DNA from: Ruegeria sediminis
Lineage (GTDB): Bacteria > Pseudomonadota > Alphaproteobacteria > Rhodobacterales > Rhodobacteraceae
Assembly: GCF_005938215.1 (NCBI RefSeq)
Contig: NZ_VCPD01000001.1
Coordinates: 836,990 to 900,989 of the forward strand
DNA length: 64,000 nucleotides
Direction: 5' to 3'
In this document: positions 1 through 9,164 of the stretch, in pieces
Position numbering within the stretch: position 1 is the first letter of the stretch
How the letters are laid out: every line of letters begins with the position of its first letter
The notes under the pieces: model-generated
What the model was told of the DNA's origin: nothing
Seen by the model: the letters and a program-made list of their open reading frames with translations, nothing else
The model's database searches: none
Program-made: the position numbers and the translations under genes

Positions 1-167
1 CCGAGGAAAGCCGCGATCAGGCGATCACCTACCTGCAGCAGCGCGAAGCGGAACTGACCAACCAGCTGACCCAGTCCGAGGCCGAACTGGCCGCCGCCAT
101 GGACGGGCTGCGCGCCGCGCGCGAAGAGGCGGAAGAGTTGCGGGCCAAGGCCCACCGGGCGGAATAG
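1..167 (+). CDS. C-terminal end of a coiled-coil protein (partial)
   Basis: The reading frame is open from the window edge to a TAG at 165-167, giving about 54 residues. The peptide is rich in Glu, Ala, Leu, Gln and Arg with heptad-like spacing (for example QQREAELTNQL and LRAAREEAEELRAK), so it is almost certainly the end of a coiled coil. The family cannot be named from this fragment. It lies on the plus strand ahead of an exported protein gene, with about 210 bases between them. Confidence 0.6.
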   Translation, partial: EESRDQAITYLQQREAELTNQLTQSEAELAAAMDGLRAAREEAEELRAKAHRAE

Positions 168-380
168 CCGGTACCAGGGAAACTGACCCGAAACGAATCC
201 ATTTTTGCGGAGCTTTCCGGCGGCGCATCCTGTCGCAGGGCGTCGTGTCGGCGCACAATGGCCGGTTTCGTCCCGGCATCCCGGCACAACTTTGACAGCT
301 GTAATGAAAACAACATACTGCGCGGTTACGGTCTGCATTCGCAGTCCGTGAAACACCATCCGAGATTAATGGAGAGTGCA

Positions 381-911
381 ATGATTTTCAGACATGCCTT
401 GATTACAGCGACCCTTGCCACCGCGTTCGCCGCCTCAGCCGCCCTGGCATCGGACGACGTACTGCCTTCGGCGGACGACGCTTTCACCAAATGGGGAGAG
501 GAATCCGGCTGGACCATCTATGTCGACGGCACCCGAGGCTCCTGCCTGATCGAACGCATGGACGACAATGCCAACGTCGTTCAGATGGGCCTGACCCCCA
601 ATGCCGAGTTCGGGTATCTGGGCGTATTCACCAAGGCCGACATCGGGCTGAAGGGCGAAAAGGAAGAAATCGTGCTCTCGCTTGACGGCAATCTCTATTC
701 CGCCGAAGCGCACAAGAAAAGCAAGCATCTGGCCGAAGGCTATACCGGCGGCTACATCTTGGCGAACAACCCCAATTTCGTGAATGACGTCATGAAGAAG
801 CACGAAATGATCGTCTTCCCGGAAAAGGAATTCGCCTTCATCGTCAACCTGGAAGGCACCAACAACGCGATCGAAGCGGCGCGCAAGTGCAACACGGAAC
901 AGGGCAGCTGA
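381..911 (+). CDS. exported hypothetical protein
   Basis: This encodes a 176-residue protein starting at ATG 381. A GGAGAG ribosome site lies 5 bases upstream, which favours this start over the longer frame from 258. The N-terminus MIFRHALITATLATAFAASA is a clear Sec signal peptide, with likely cleavage near ALA-SDD. The mature protein has two cysteines (in GSCLIER and RKCNTE) that could form a disulfide, and alternating charged and hydrophobic strands. It resembles small periplasmic proteins common in Rhodobacteraceae, but I do not recognise a named family. The neighbouring molybdopterin genes are convergent and unlikely to be related. Confidence 0.75.
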   Translation: MIFRHALITATLATAFAASAALASDDVLPSADDAFTKWGEESGWTIYVDGTRGSCLIERMDDNANVVQMGLTPNAEFGYLGVFTKADIGLKGEKEEIVLSLDGNLYSAEAHKKSKHLAEGYTGGYILANNPNFVNDVMKKHEMIVFPEKEFAFIVNLEGTNNAIEAARKCNTEQGS

Positions 912-959
912 TCCGCCATTGAGGAAACGCCGGCATCCCTGACCGGGTGCCGGCCATCG

Positions 960-1403
960 TCACCACCGCTTCAGAGCGTCCTCGTCCTCGTCCCTTGACG
1001 CGACCCACTCCGCCCCGTCCGCGGTGCGTTCCTTTTTCCAGAACGGCGCCCGGGATTTCAGGTAGTCCATGAGGTATTCCGCGGCCTCGAAGGCGTCCTT
1101 CCGATGGCGAGCGGCCGTCGCGACCATCATGATCCTGTCGCCCGGCGCCAGGCGCCCGTAGCGGTGAATCACCAGCACGTCGCCCAGGGACCAACGCGCC
1201 TTGGCCTCATTTGCGATTTTCGCAAGCGCCTTCTCGGTCATGCCGGGATAGTGTTCGATCTCCATCACGTCCAGATCGCCCTGCGCCAGATCGCGCACGA
1301 CCCCGGTGAATGTGACGATCGCGCCGCTGCCGGTGTCGCCGGCGGCAAAGGCATTCGCTTCGGCGCCCAGGTCGAACGGCTCCTGCTGCACCGCGATCCG
1401 CAT
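960..1403 (-). CDS. moaE: molybdopterin synthase catalytic subunit MoaE
   Basis: MoaE is the large catalytic subunit of molybdopterin synthase. It transfers sulfur from the MoaD thiocarboxylate to precursor Z (cyclic pyranopterin monophosphate) during molybdenum cofactor synthesis in the cytoplasm. The 147-residue length is normal. Diagnostic stretches are GAIVTFTGVVRD near the N-terminus, IEHYPGM, IHRYGRLAPGD, and the lysine-bearing active-site segment DYLKSRAPFWKKE near residues 116-128. It starts 4 bases after the moaD stop, so the two subunits are co-transcribed and probably made in equal amounts. The C-terminal acidic tail (SRDEDEDALKRW) is slightly longer than in E. coli. Confidence 0.96.
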   Translation of the reverse strand: MRIAVQQEPFDLGAEANAFAAGDTGSGAIVTFTGVVRDLAQGDLDVMEIEHYPGMTEKALAKIANEAKARWSLGDVLVIHRYGRLAPGDRIMMVATAARHRKDAFEAAEYLMDYLKSRAPFWKKERTADGAEWVASRDEDEDALKRW

Positions 1404-1407
1404 GGGC

Positions 1408-1653
1408 TCAGCCCCCGGTCATCGGCGGGAAAAAGGCAACCTCCCGCACGCCGGTCAGGGACGCGTCGAAATCCGAAAGCTCCTGGTCCAGAGCCACCCG
1501 CAGCGCCGACAGGTCGGCAAAGGCGGCCTCGTAGCGCGGCTCTCGGGCGCGCAGTTCCGCGACCAGATCCGAGACGGTGGCGGCGCTCGTCTCGACTTGC
1601 TCCTTCGGAAGGCCGATCCGCTCGCGGACCCAGGCAAAATAGAGCACATCCAT
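1408..1653 (-). CDS. moaD: molybdopterin synthase sulfur carrier subunit MoaD
   Basis: MoaD is the 81-residue ubiquitin-like sulfur carrier of molybdopterin synthase. The protein ends in Pro-Pro-Met-Thr-Gly-Gly. This carries the C-terminal diglycine that MoeB adenylates and that is converted to a thiocarboxylate. The N-terminal MDVLYFAWVRERIG strand is typical of the family. The gene starts 2 bases after the pgsA stop and is followed directly by moaE. This places it inside a continuous minus-strand transcription unit running from the S49 peptidase gene through uvrC and pgsA. Confidence 0.95.
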   Translation of the reverse strand: MDVLYFAWVRERIGLPKEQVETSAATVSDLVAELRAREPRYEAAFADLSALRVALDQELSDFDASLTGVREVAFFPPMTGG

Positions 1654-1655
1654 CC

Positions 1656-2246
1656 CTACGACTCCTTCAGGTGGGGCATGGCTTTACGTAGGTAGTCGAA
1701 GCCGGTGATCAATGTCAGCCCCGCCGCGATCCACAAGAGCCACAGCCCCAAACGGCCGGACCAGACCACGCTCCAGGATGACGAGCCGATGTAGTGCTCG
1801 AATATCCCCTGCGAAAAAAGCACCGCGATGGCGATCATCTGGGTGGTGGTCTTCCACTTGGCAAGTTTCGTGACCTTCAGCGTCCCGGCCGTGTCGCCCA
1901 GGTATTCGCGCAGGCCCGAGACGAAAACCTCGCGGAACAGGATCATCGTGGCAGGCAGCACCAGCCACGGGGTCCAATGCTCGGTCGAGTAGCCGACGAT
2001 GATCATCAGCGCGATCACGACCATGGCCTTGTCGGCGATCGGATCCATCATCGCGCCCATCTTGGTTTCCTGCTTCCACGTTCGTGCCAGATAGCCGTCG
2101 AACCAGTCCGTCACCGCGGCCGAAATGAACAGCAGCAGGGCGAACCAGTCGGCATAGGGGCGGTGAAAGTAGAGAAACATCACCGCCAGCCCGGGGGCCG
2201 CCAGAAGTCGCAGCAAGGTCAGGATATTGGGCAGGTTCCACTTCAT
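1656..2246 (-). CDS. pgsA: CDP-diacylglycerol--glycerol-3-phosphate 3-phosphatidyltransferase
   Basis: PgsA makes phosphatidylglycerophosphate from CDP-diacylglycerol and glycerol-3-phosphate, the committed step of phosphatidylglycerol and cardiolipin synthesis in the inner membrane. The 196-residue protein carries the CDP-alcohol phosphotransferase motif D-x2-D-G-x2-A-R-x8-G-x3-D-x3-D around residues 46-72 (DWFDGYLAR, then GAMMDPIADK). About five hydrophobic segments surround it. The N-terminal NLPNILTLLRLL is characteristic of PgsA rather than Pss or Cls. It lies about 117 bases after uvrC and 2 bases before moaD. A uvrC-pgsA-moaD-moaE order is, to my knowledge, common in alphaproteobacteria. 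Confidence 0.95.
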   Translation of the reverse strand: MKWNLPNILTLLRLLAAPGLAVMFLYFHRPYADWFALLLFISAAVTDWFDGYLARTWKQETKMGAMMDPIADKAMVVIALMIIVGYSTEHWTPWLVLPATMILFREVFVSGLREYLGDTAGTLKVTKLAKWKTTTQMIAIAVLFSQGIFEHYIGSSSWSVVWSGRLGLWLLWIAAGLTLITGFDYLRKAMPHLKES

Positions 2247-2363
2247 GACACGGACCCTACATCGGCGGCAGGAGACAGGGAAGATGGCCCGGCCAATTTC
2301 TGCCTTGCCGTCAGAGCCTTCGCTGGCCGGGCCTTGCCTGGGAAGGGCGTGAGGCGAGCCACG

Positions 2364-4238
2364 TCACCCCTTCTCGTGGAAGAAATCATAGACCTTCTGC
2401 GCAAGCCCGGCCGATATCCCGTCGACCGCCTTCAGATCCGACAGATTGGCGCGACTCACGGCCTTGGCGCTGCCGAAATGAGCCAGAAGCGCGCGTTTGC
2501 GCGCCGCCCCGACCCCGGGAATGTCGTCGAGCGGCGTCGCGCTCACGGCCTTGGCCCGCTTGGCGCGATGTGTGCCGATGGCGAAGCGGTGCGCCTCGTC
2601 TCGCAGACGCTGAATGAAATAGAGCACCGGATCGTTCCGCTTCAGCGCGAAGGGGCGCTGGCCGACGCGGTGGAACTCTTCCTTGCCGTGGTCGCGGTCT
2701 ATGCCCTTTGCGACGCCGACCATCGGGATGTCCTCGACCCCGTGCTCGACCATGATCTCGTGCACCGCGCTGACCTGACCCGCGCCGCCGTCGATCAGCA
2801 GAAGTTCCGGCCAGAGACCCTTGTCGCGATCCGGGTCTTCCTTGAGCAGGCGGGCGAAGCGACGGCTCAGAACCTCTTTCATCATCCCGAAATCGTCGCC
2901 GGAGGTCAGGTCTTCGCCCCGGATGTTGTACTTGCGATAAGCGTTCTTGATGAAGCCTTCGGGACCGGCCACGATCATGCCGCCGACCGCGTTGGCACCC
3001 TGGATGTGCGAGTTGTCATAGACCTCGATCCGCTGCGGCGGCCCGTCCAGATCGAAGGCTTCGGCCACGCCGCGCAGCAGCCTGGCCTGGGTCGCGCTTT
3101 CCGACATGCGTCGCGCCAGCGATTCGCGCGCGTTGCGCAGCGCGCCCGAGACAAGCTCGGCCTTTTCCCCCCGCTGCGGCACCAAAAGCTCGACCCGGCG
3201 GCCGGCCTTTTCAGACAGCGCCTCGCCCATCAGGTCGGCATTTTCGATGGCATCCGAGAGGATCAGTTGGCGCGGCGGTTCCTTGTTGTCGTAGAACTGG
3301 CCCAGGAACGCTTCCATCGCTTCGGCCTCTGACACGTCCGGCCCCACGCGCGGGTAGAAGTCGCGGTTGCCCCAGTTCTGGTTGGCCCGGATGAAAAAGA
3401 CCTGAACGCAGGCATGTCCACTTTCCATGTGCAACGCGATCACGTCCGCTTCGGTGACGCTACGGGGATTGATACCCTGGGAGGTCTGCACCTGGGTCAG
3501 CGCCCGGATCCGGTCGCGCAGGCCGGCGGCGCGTTCGAACTCCATCGCCTCCGAGGCCGCCTGCATCTGCTGCGCCAATTCCTCCTGCACCCTGGTCGAA
3601 CGTCCCGAAAGGAAGCGTTCGGCATCCTTGACGCTTTCGGCATAGTCCGCCTCGGATATCAGCCCGACGCAAGGCCCGGAACAGCGTCTGATCTGGTAAA
3701 GCAGGCAAGGCCGGGTGCGGCTGTCGAACATGGAGTCCGAACAGTTGCGCAACAGGAACGCCTTTTGCAGCTGGTTCAGCGTCCGGTTCACTGCGCCCGC
3801 GCTGGCGAAGGGACCGAAATTGGTGCCCTTTTCTTTCTTGGCGCCGCGATGCTTCTTGATCTGCGGAAAGGGATGATCCTTGGCGACAAGGATATTGGGA
3901 AAGCTCTTGTCGTCGCGCAGCAGCACATTGTACTTCGGCTTGAGCTGCTTGATCAGGTTCTGTTCCAGCAGCAGCGCCTCGGTCTCGGTGCGCGTCGTCA
4001 GGAACATCATCGACGCGGTCGCCGCGATCATCCGTTCGATCCGCCCGGAATGGCCCGGGCGGGCATAGCTGGACACCCGCGCCCTGAGGTTCCGCGCCTT
4101 GCCCACGTAAAGCACCCGGCTGTCGGCGTCGAGCATCCGGTAGACTCCGGGCGAGCTGTCCAGTGTCTTCAGGTAACGCTGGATGCAGGCATAGCCTGTT
4201 TCGGATGGAACCGATGTGGAGCTGTCGTCGTGCTTCAT
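2364..4238 (-). CDS. uvrC: excinuclease ABC subunit UvrC
   Basis: UvrC makes both incisions beside DNA lesions in nucleotide excision repair, acting on the UvrB-DNA complex. The roughly 624-residue protein shows the N-terminal GIY-YIG domain ([25 protein letters not shown]), a UVR motif ([14 protein letters not shown]) for UvrB contact, and an RNase H-like endonuclease domain ([21 protein letters not shown]). It also has a C-terminal helix-hairpin-helix pair ([19 protein letters not shown] and KAVDGIS). I prefer ATG 4238. A longer frame opens with TTG at 4247, and neither has a strong ribosome site. The preceding 281-base AT-rich gap probably holds its own promoter. Confidence 0.96.
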   Translation of the reverse strand: MKHDDSSTSVPSETGYACIQRYLKTLDSSPGVYRMLDADSRVLYVGKARNLRARVSSYARPGHSGRIERMIAATASMMFLTTRTETEALLLEQNLIKQLKPKYNVLLRDDKSFPNILVAKDHPFPQIKKHRGAKKEKGTNFGPFASAGAVNRTLNQLQKAFLLRNCSDSMFDSRTRPCLLYQIRRCSGPCVGLISEADYAESVKDAERFLSGRSTRVQEELAQQMQAASEAMEFERAAGLRDRIRALTQVQTSQGINPRSVTEADVIALHMESGHACVQVFFIRANQNWGNRDFYPRVGPDVSEAEAMEAFLGQFYDNKEPPRQLILSDAIENADLMGEALSEKAGRRVELLVPQRGEKAELVSGALRNARESLARRMSESATQARLLRGVAEAFDLDGPPQRIEVYDNSHIQGANAVGGMIVAGPEGFIKNAYRKYNIRGEDLTSGDDFGMMKEVLSRRFARLLKEDPDRDKGLWPELLLIDGGAGQVSAVHEIMVEHGVEDIPMVGVAKGIDRDHGKEEFHRVGQRPFALKRNDPVLYFIQRLRDEAHRFAIGTHRAKRAKAVSATPLDDIPGVGAARKRALLAHFGSAKAVSRANLSDLKAVDGISAGLAQKVYDFFHEKG

Positions 4239-4528
4239 CGCATTCAAATATGATTCCCTGCCGTTGGCTGCAATCTTGGGACGCCGAAATCAAGAGGAAA
4301 CAAATCCACGGTTTCTGTGGATAACTGTGACGATAACTTTTCGACCGCCCGGATTTTCCCTTGTTTCATGGCCCGTTCTCCGACTTGCACAAAAAATGGG
4401 CGCTCCAATAACCTTATGCTTTTTAAGGAAACTTTTTCGAAAACCTGACAAACCCATGAAAAATAAGACAATTTTGTAACGCTTCCGTAACAGGAATGAG
4501 AGCGGTGCAAAACTTGCAGCGAATTCTC
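4239..4528. promoter_or_regulatory. AT-rich intergenic region with one perfect DnaA-box sequence
   Basis: This gap between the SDR gene and uvrC is strikingly more AT-rich than its surroundings. It contains TGTGGATAA at 4316-4324, the exact complement of the DnaA consensus TTATCCACA. A weak hairpin (CCTTA/TAAGG) lies near 4421-4437. The gap presumably carries the end of the SDR transcript and the uvrC promoter, but I see no convincing -35/-10 pair. A plus-strand frame here (4216-4479) overlaps uvrC, has no family signature and is rejected as a gene. Confidence 0.4.
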
Positions 4529-5308
4529 TCATTCAAGCCCCAGAACATCCGGGGTACGCCACCCAAGATGCTGGCCGCCGTCGACGCACAGCAACTGCCC
4601 GGTGACGGCAGGAGCGTCGAGAAAATAGCCCAGCGCCGCAGTCACATCCGATGGGTTTGCGCCCCGTTCGAGGATCGTGCTTGACCGCTGCGCCGCGAAA
4701 TGCGCCTCGCTCTGGCGGTATCCCTGCAAGGTGGGGCCGGGCCCGATCGCGTTGACGCGGATCGTGGGGGAAAGGGCCTGTGCGGCAGTCCGGGTCAGCG
4801 CCCACAGCCCCATCTTGGCGATCGTGTAGGACATGAACTCGGGCGTGAGCTTGCGCACGCGCATATCCACCATGTTGATGATCAGGCCGGTGGCGACAGG
4901 CTCTCCGTTCTCATCCATGGCCGGCTGCAACCCCTGTCCCGCCATGGCCTGCGTCAGAACGAAGGGCGCGCGCAGGTTGCTTTCCATGTGCCTGTCCCAG
5001 CTTTCCCGCGTCGCCGTCTGAATGTTGTCGTGCTCGAAGATGGACGCGTTGTTCACCAGGCACGTGATGGGCCCGCCCAGCGCCTCTGCCGCGCGCGGCA
5101 GAAGGTCTTGCGCCTGGGCCTCGTCCAGAAGGTCTGCGTGCAGGGCCACTCCCTTGCGGCCCCAGGCGTGAATGCAGTCGACGGTTTCTGCTGCCGCGCT
5201 TTCCGACCGCGCGTAGTGCACCGCCACATCGAACCCGTGGTCGGCAAGATAGAGGGCCATCGCGCGGCCCAAACGGATTCCGGCGCCGGTCACGAGAGCT
5301 CGGGTCAT
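4529..5308 (-). CDS. SDR family oxidoreductase, pteridine-reductase (FolM)-like
   Basis: This is a 259-residue NAD(P)-dependent short-chain dehydrogenase. The cofactor motif is TGAGIRLGRA at residues 7-16. The Arg-Leu-Gly-Arg form is typical of pteridine reductases and FolM rather than the classical TGxxxGxG. NNAS is near residue 90, and the catalytic Tyr-x3-Lys is in FMSYTIAK near 160. NAIGPGPTL follows, then the C-terminal DGGQHLGW. A role in reducing dihydropterins, as in FolM, is an inference from sequence style. A strong ribosome site (GGAGGAC) precedes ATG 5308. It follows the antiporter gene by 23 bases on the same strand. Confidence 0.85.
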   Translation of the reverse strand: MTRALVTGAGIRLGRAMALYLADHGFDVAVHYARSESAAAETVDCIHAWGRKGVALHADLLDEAQAQDLLPRAAEALGGPITCLVNNASIFEHDNIQTATRESWDRHMESNLRAPFVLTQAMAGQGLQPAMDENGEPVATGLIINMVDMRVRKLTPEFMSYTIAKMGLWALTRTAAQALSPTIRVNAIGPGPTLQGYRQSEAHFAAQRSSTILERGANPSDVTAALGYFLDAPAVTGQLLCVDGGQHLGWRTPDVLGLE

Positions 5309-5331
5309 TCAGTCCTCCTCGGGCTGAGGCG

Positions 5332-6303
5332 TCAGGTCAGTACGGCAATCACATAGATGACGTAGAGAGTGGTCAAGGCAACCCCCCACAGGCGGTTGAT
5401 ATCCTGCCGGAAAAACACGAACGGGATCAGCAGCAGCGACGCGCCGAGCATGACCCACAGATCGAATTCGAGGAATTCCGGATCCACGTCGATATTCCCG
5501 AAGAACGTCGCGATGCCGATGATGGCCAGCAGGTTGAACATGTTCGATCCGATGACATTGCCCAGCGCCACGTCGGCCTGACGCCGCAGCGCGGCCATGA
5601 CAGTGGTGGCAAGTTCCGGCAGCGAGGTTCCCAGCGCGACCAGAGTCAGGCCGATCACCGTTTCGCTGACACCGTAGGTCCGCGCGATGATCGCGGCGTT
5701 CTCGACCAGCAGGTTCGCCCCCATCGGCAGGCCGATCAAACCCAACGCCAGATAGACCGAGACCCGCCAATAGGGCATGTCCGGGTCGGCCTCTTCGAGC
5801 ACCTCCAACGCCTCGAGATCCTCATCCGCATCGACCGAGCAGTTGTTGGCTTTGCGATGAGCGTGCGCCTGGCGGAACGCGTTCAGAAGCACCAGCGTCA
5901 AAGCCGTCAGCAGGATCAATCCGCTGACCAGCGTGAATGTGCCGCAAAAGGCGAGACCGATGAACAGCACCGAAGCGATCAGCATAAACACGTAGTTTCG
6001 GCGCGTGTTGCATTCGCTGGTGTGCAAGGTCGCCAGCATCGCCGGAACACCCAGAACCAGCAGAATGTTCGCCGTGTTGGATCCCACGACATTGCCCAGC
6101 GCGATGCCCGGCGCGTTTTCCTGTACCGCCTTGATCGAGATCAGCAGTTCCGGCGCCGAGGTGCCGAAGGCCACGATGGTCAGGCTGACGATCAGAGCGG
6201 GCACGCCGATGCGCAGGCTTAGATTGACCGCCCCGCGGACCAGCGCGTCACCCGCCAGCAGCAGGATCACGAGCCCCAGCCCCGAAAGCAGCCATGCCGT
6301 CAT
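5332..6303 (-). CDS. calcium/sodium antiporter (CaCA family)
   Basis: This is a 323-residue inner-membrane cation exchanger of the YrbG/CaCA type. Two inverted alpha repeats are visible. The first has VAFGTSAPELLISIKA and GNVVGSNTANILLVLG. The second has LVALGTSLPELATTVMA and GNVIGSNMFNLLAIIG. These carry the acidic residues and Asn/Ser pairs that bind Ca2+ and Na+. A hydrophilic acidic loop (VDADEDLEALEVLEEADPD) separates the halves. The start overlaps the stop of the small zinc-ribbon gene in an ATGA, so the two are probably translationally coupled. Confidence 0.93.
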   Translation of the reverse strand: MTAWLLSGLGLVILLLAGDALVRGAVNLSLRIGVPALIVSLTIVAFGTSAPELLISIKAVQENAPGIALGNVVGSNTANILLVLGVPAMLATLHTSECNTRRNYVFMLIASVLFIGLAFCGTFTLVSGLILLTALTLVLLNAFRQAHAHRKANNCSVDADEDLEALEVLEEADPDMPYWRVSVYLALGLIGLPMGANLLVENAAIIARTYGVSETVIGLTLVALGTSLPELATTVMAALRRQADVALGNVIGSNMFNLLAIIGIATFFGNIDVDPEFLEFDLWVMLGASLLLIPFVFFRQDINRLWGVALTTLYVIYVIAVLT

Positions 6304-6470
6304 TTACGGCCTCCCTTTTCGCAGGGGCACGGACCCTTGCCGATCCTGAAGCGGCCGCAGCGTGGGCACTTCGCCGACGACAGGCGGCGCTGGCCAGGGA
6401 AGCGCAGCTTGCCGAACATCGCCAGGACGGCAATGGCGATCAGGAAAAGGGTGACGGCCTTGACGATCAC
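6300..6470 (-). CDS. small membrane-anchored zinc-ribbon protein
   Basis: This 56-residue protein starts at GTG 6470, two bases after the peptidase stop. Residues 3-16 form a hydrophobic anchor (VKAVTLFLIAIAVLAMF). The C-terminal half carries a zinc-ribbon-like arrangement, CPRCGRF followed by GPCPCE. The longer upstream frame reads through the peptidase gene and is not credible. Its end overlaps the antiporter start by ATGA. I do not recognise a function. Similar tiny CxxC...CxC proteins are common in alphaproteobacterial operons. Confidence 0.75.
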   Translation of the reverse strand: MIVKAVTLFLIAIAVLAMFGKLRFPGQRRLSSAKCPRCGRFRIGKGPCPCEKGGRK

Positions 6471-6471
6471 G

Positions 6472-7269
6472 TCAGAGCCCGAAACGCGCGTAGGCCGCCC
6501 GCTCCTCGATGCCGGCGATTGCGTCCTGCGCCAGTTCCGATCCGAGCCGCGTCCAGAATGGCCGGCGCACACCGTAGCGGCGGAACTTGACCTTTTCGCC
6601 GAACCGCTCCTGCATCTTGGGCTTCAGATGCCCGATCCCGTCGATCAGCCCCAGTTCCTGCGCGCGCCTGCCGAGCCAGATTTCCCCGGTGAACAGATCG
6701 CTTGCCTCGCTCAGCTTGCCGTTCCGGCGCTGCCTGACGTGGGCAATGAAATTCTCGTGGATGTCGTCCAAAATGACCTTGAGCCTCTCGACATCTTCCT
6801 CTTTCTCGGGCGCGAAGGGATCCAGCATGGACTTGGACTTGCCCGCCGTATGCACGCGCCGCTCGAGCCCCTGACGCGCCAGAAAGACATGCGCCCCGAA
6901 ACCGGCGGAAATCACGCCGATCGATCCGAGAACCGAACTTTCGTCCGACCAGATCTCGTCCGCGGCGAGCGCCAGCCAGTAGCCGCCCGACGCGGCAACA
7001 TCCTCGACAAACGCGTAGACGGGCACGTCGAATTCTTCTGCCAGCCGCCGGACGCGCGCCGCGATGAGCGAGCTTTGCACCGGCGAACCGCCTGGGGAAT
7101 TGATCTCGAGGGCGACCGCGGCGGGCTTGCCCTTGCGGAACGCCTTTTCCAGTACCGGCGCCAAAGTGGTGTCATTCAGTGACGCGCGACCCATCATGCC
7201 GATGGTGCCGGACAAGCGGACAACGGCCACGACTGGTGACTTTTTCAGGAACGGCAGGCGAAGTGTCAT
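6472..7269 (-). CDS. sppA: S49 family signal-peptide-peptidase-like serine protease
   Basis: This is a 265-residue short-form SppA/S49 peptidase, expected to act at the inner membrane on leftover signal peptides or small membrane proteins. It starts at ATG 7269 (MTLRLPFLKK). The longer frame upstream has no coding character. The catalytic serine is in VAASGGYWLALAADE near residue 115, preceded by the substrate-channel motif INSPGGS. The family hallmark GSIGVISAGFG follows, and the lysine of the Ser-Lys dyad is in the KSKSMLDPF segment. No classical signal anchor is visible. It heads the unit sppA, zinc-ribbon, antiporter, SDR. Confidence 0.9.
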   Translation of the reverse strand: MTLRLPFLKKSPVVAVVRLSGTIGMMGRASLNDTTLAPVLEKAFRKGKPAAVALEINSPGGSPVQSSLIAARVRRLAEEFDVPVYAFVEDVAASGGYWLALAADEIWSDESSVLGSIGVISAGFGAHVFLARQGLERRVHTAGKSKSMLDPFAPEKEEDVERLKVILDDIHENFIAHVRQRRNGKLSEASDLFTGEIWLGRRAQELGLIDGIGHLKPKMQERFGEKVKFRRYGVRRPFWTRLGSELAQDAIAGIEERAAYARFGL

Positions 7270-7385
7270 GGGTGCCGATGTAGAGTGCCCCCTTCCGGTA
7301 AACAAGACGCCCGAAGTGACAGAAACGCGATGTATACAAAATTCACACGCCCGACGGCAAAAATGCAACGCCCGTCGGCACACCC

Positions 7386-8147
7386 CTAGCTGCGGATGCG
7401 CCAGCCGGTCTTGAAGATCCACCAGATGACGCCCAGGCAAATGCCGGTGAATGCCGCGATCGCCAGCAGGCTCCACCCGATCGGGACGTCGGCCAGACCA
7501 TAGAAAGACCAGCGGAACCCGGAAATCAGGTAGACCACCGGGTTAAACAGGGTGATCGTCTGCCAGAGGGGCGGCAGCATCGACACGGAATAGAACGTGC
7601 CGCCGAGAAAGATCAGCGGCGTCACAACGAGCTGCGGAATAAGCGACATCTGTTCAAAGTTGCTGGCCCAGATCCCAACGATGAAACCCAGCAGCGAAAA
7701 GCTGAGGCAGGACAGGATCAGAAAGGCCGCCATGGCGAATGGATGCTCGATGCGGATGTCGACGAAGAAGGTCGCCGTGCCAAGTATGACCAGCCCCACG
7801 AACAGCGCCTTGGTCGCGGCCGCGCCGACATAGCCGGTCACGATCTCGAGGAAATTCACCGGCGCCGACAGCAGTTCATAGATGGTGCCCAGGAATTTCG
7901 GGAAATAGATGCCGAAGGATGCGCTCGAGATCGACAGCATCACCACCGACAGCATGATCAGGCCGGGCACGATGAAGGCGCCGTAGGAGACGCCCTCGAT
8001 TTCCTGGATCCGGCTGCCGATGGCGGTTCCGAAGACGATGAAATAAAGCGAGGTGGACAGCACCGGCGACAGGAAGCTTTGCGCGAGCGTACGAAAGAAC
8101 CGGGCCATCTCGAAACGGTAGATGGCGGCGATTGCGGCCCAGTTCAT
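7386..8147 (-). CDS. ABC-2 type transporter permease
   Basis: This 253-residue inner-membrane permease belongs to the ABC-2 exporter superfamily (NodJ/YadH-like). About six hydrophobic segments are visible, including [15 protein letters not shown] near residue 30 and the family-typical [28 protein letters not shown] motif around 175-200. Its start overlaps the ATPase stop in an ATGA at 8144-8147, so the two subunits form one exporter. The substrate cannot be told from sequence. The downstream 115 bases have a weak CCGACGG/CCGTCGG inverted repeat but no T-run. Confidence 0.92.
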   Translation of the reverse strand: MNWAAIAAIYRFEMARFFRTLAQSFLSPVLSTSLYFIVFGTAIGSRIQEIEGVSYGAFIVPGLIMLSVVMLSISSASFGIYFPKFLGTIYELLSAPVNFLEIVTGYVGAAATKALFVGLVILGTATFFVDIRIEHPFAMAAFLILSCLSFSLLGFIVGIWASNFEQMSLIPQLVVTPLIFLGGTFYSVSMLPPLWQTITLFNPVVYLISGFRWSFYGLADVPIGWSLLAIAAFTGICLGVIWWIFKTGWRIRS

Positions 8148-9073
8148 GCGGCGTCTCCCGATACAAGGGTGACGAAGATCTCTTCGAGACTCGACTGGCG
8201 CGTCTGGACATCGCGCAGCACCAGCCCCGCCTGTGCCACGTCGTTGAGCAGCTTGGTGATCCCGGTGCGTTCGGCGTTCGTGTCGTAGGTGTAGACCAGC
8301 GTCAGGCCGTTCCCGTTCAGGGTCAGGCCGTGCTGCGCCAGGCTGGCGGGGATTTCGGATATGGGTTCGGTCAGCGTGACCTCGATCTGCTTCTGGCCCA
8401 TCTGGGCCATCAGCTTGTCCTTGTCCTGCACCAGCAGCAACTCGCCCCTGTTGATGACGCCCACCCGGTCTGCGATGGCCTCGGCCTCTTCGATGTAATG
8501 GGTGGTCAGGATGATGGTCACGCCGCTTTGCTTCAACTCGGCCACTATGTCCCACATGTCCTTACGCAGTTCGACATCGACCCCGGCCGTGGGTTCGTCG
8601 AGGAACAGGATCTTGGGCTCATGCGCCAGCGCCTTGGCGATCAGCACCCGGCGTTTCATGCCTCCGGAAAGCTCCTTGATCGCATTCTTGCGCTTGTCCC
8701 ACAAGGACAGCTTGCGCAGGATCTGCTCGATCCTTGCGTTGTCCGGACGATACCCGAACAGGCCGCGCGAAAACCGGACGGTGTTCAAGACCTTTTCGAA
8801 AGGCTCGAGCACGATCTCCTGCGGCACCAGCCCGATCATCGAGCGCGCTGCACGATACTCGGTCTGCGTATCGTGGCCGCCGACGGTCACCGAGCCCGAG
8901 GTCGGCGTGGTGATGCCGCAGACCGTTGAAATCAGCGTCGTCTTTCCCGCGCCGTTCGGGCCGAGCAGCGCGAGAATCTCGCCCTCCCGGATGTCGAGCG
9001 AGACGCCCTTGAGCGCCTCGAATCCGTCCGCGTAGGATTTGCGCAGGTCTTTGATGGACAGAATGGCCGTCAT
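8144..9073 (-). CDS. ABC transporter ATP-binding protein
   Basis: This is a 309-residue ATPase that energises the adjacent ABC-2 permease. It shows Walker [10 protein letters not shown], signature LSGGMKRRV, Walker [13 protein letters not shown] and the switch histidine in [10 protein letters not shown]. About 90 residues after the nucleotide-binding domain resemble the DUF4162-type tail of NatA/CcmA exporters. The start is ATG 9073 ([10 protein letters not shown]). Upstream in-frame residues lack coding character. Together the pair looks like a complete two-gene exporter. Confidence 0.95.
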   Translation of the reverse strand: MTAILSIKDLRKSYADGFEALKGVSLDIREGEILALLGPNGAGKTTLISTVCGITTPTSGSVTVGGHDTQTEYRAARSMIGLVPQEIVLEPFEKVLNTVRFSRGLFGYRPDNARIEQILRKLSLWDKRKNAIKELSGGMKRRVLIAKALAHEPKILFLDEPTAGVDVELRKDMWDIVAELKQSGVTIILTTHYIEEAEAIADRVGVINRGELLLVQDKDKLMAQMGQKQIEVTLTEPISEIPASLAQHGLTLNGNGLTLVYTYDTNAERTGITKLLNDVAQAGLVLRDVQTRQSSLEEIFVTLVSGDAA

Positions 9074-9164
9074 GCAGGTTCCCCGTTCTGGCGGGGACCC
9101 TATAACGCGACGCCGCTCCGGAACAGGCCATTTGCGCACATGACCTTGCGCAATTGCGCGATAT

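Noticed and set aside
1794..3332. 512-codon plus-strand frame over pgsA and uvrC
   Set aside because: It is antisense to two clearly recognised genes, His/Arg/Asp-rich, and without family motifs. High GC makes such long shadows common.
4216..4479. 87-codon plus-strand frame across the uvrC start
   Set aside because: Overlaps uvrC, lies largely in AT-rich intergenic DNA, and has no ribosome site.
7349..7383. CCGACGG/CCGTCGG inverted repeat after the ABC permease gene as a terminator
   Set aside because: Stem of only 7 pairs with a 15-base loop and no T-run on the minus strand.
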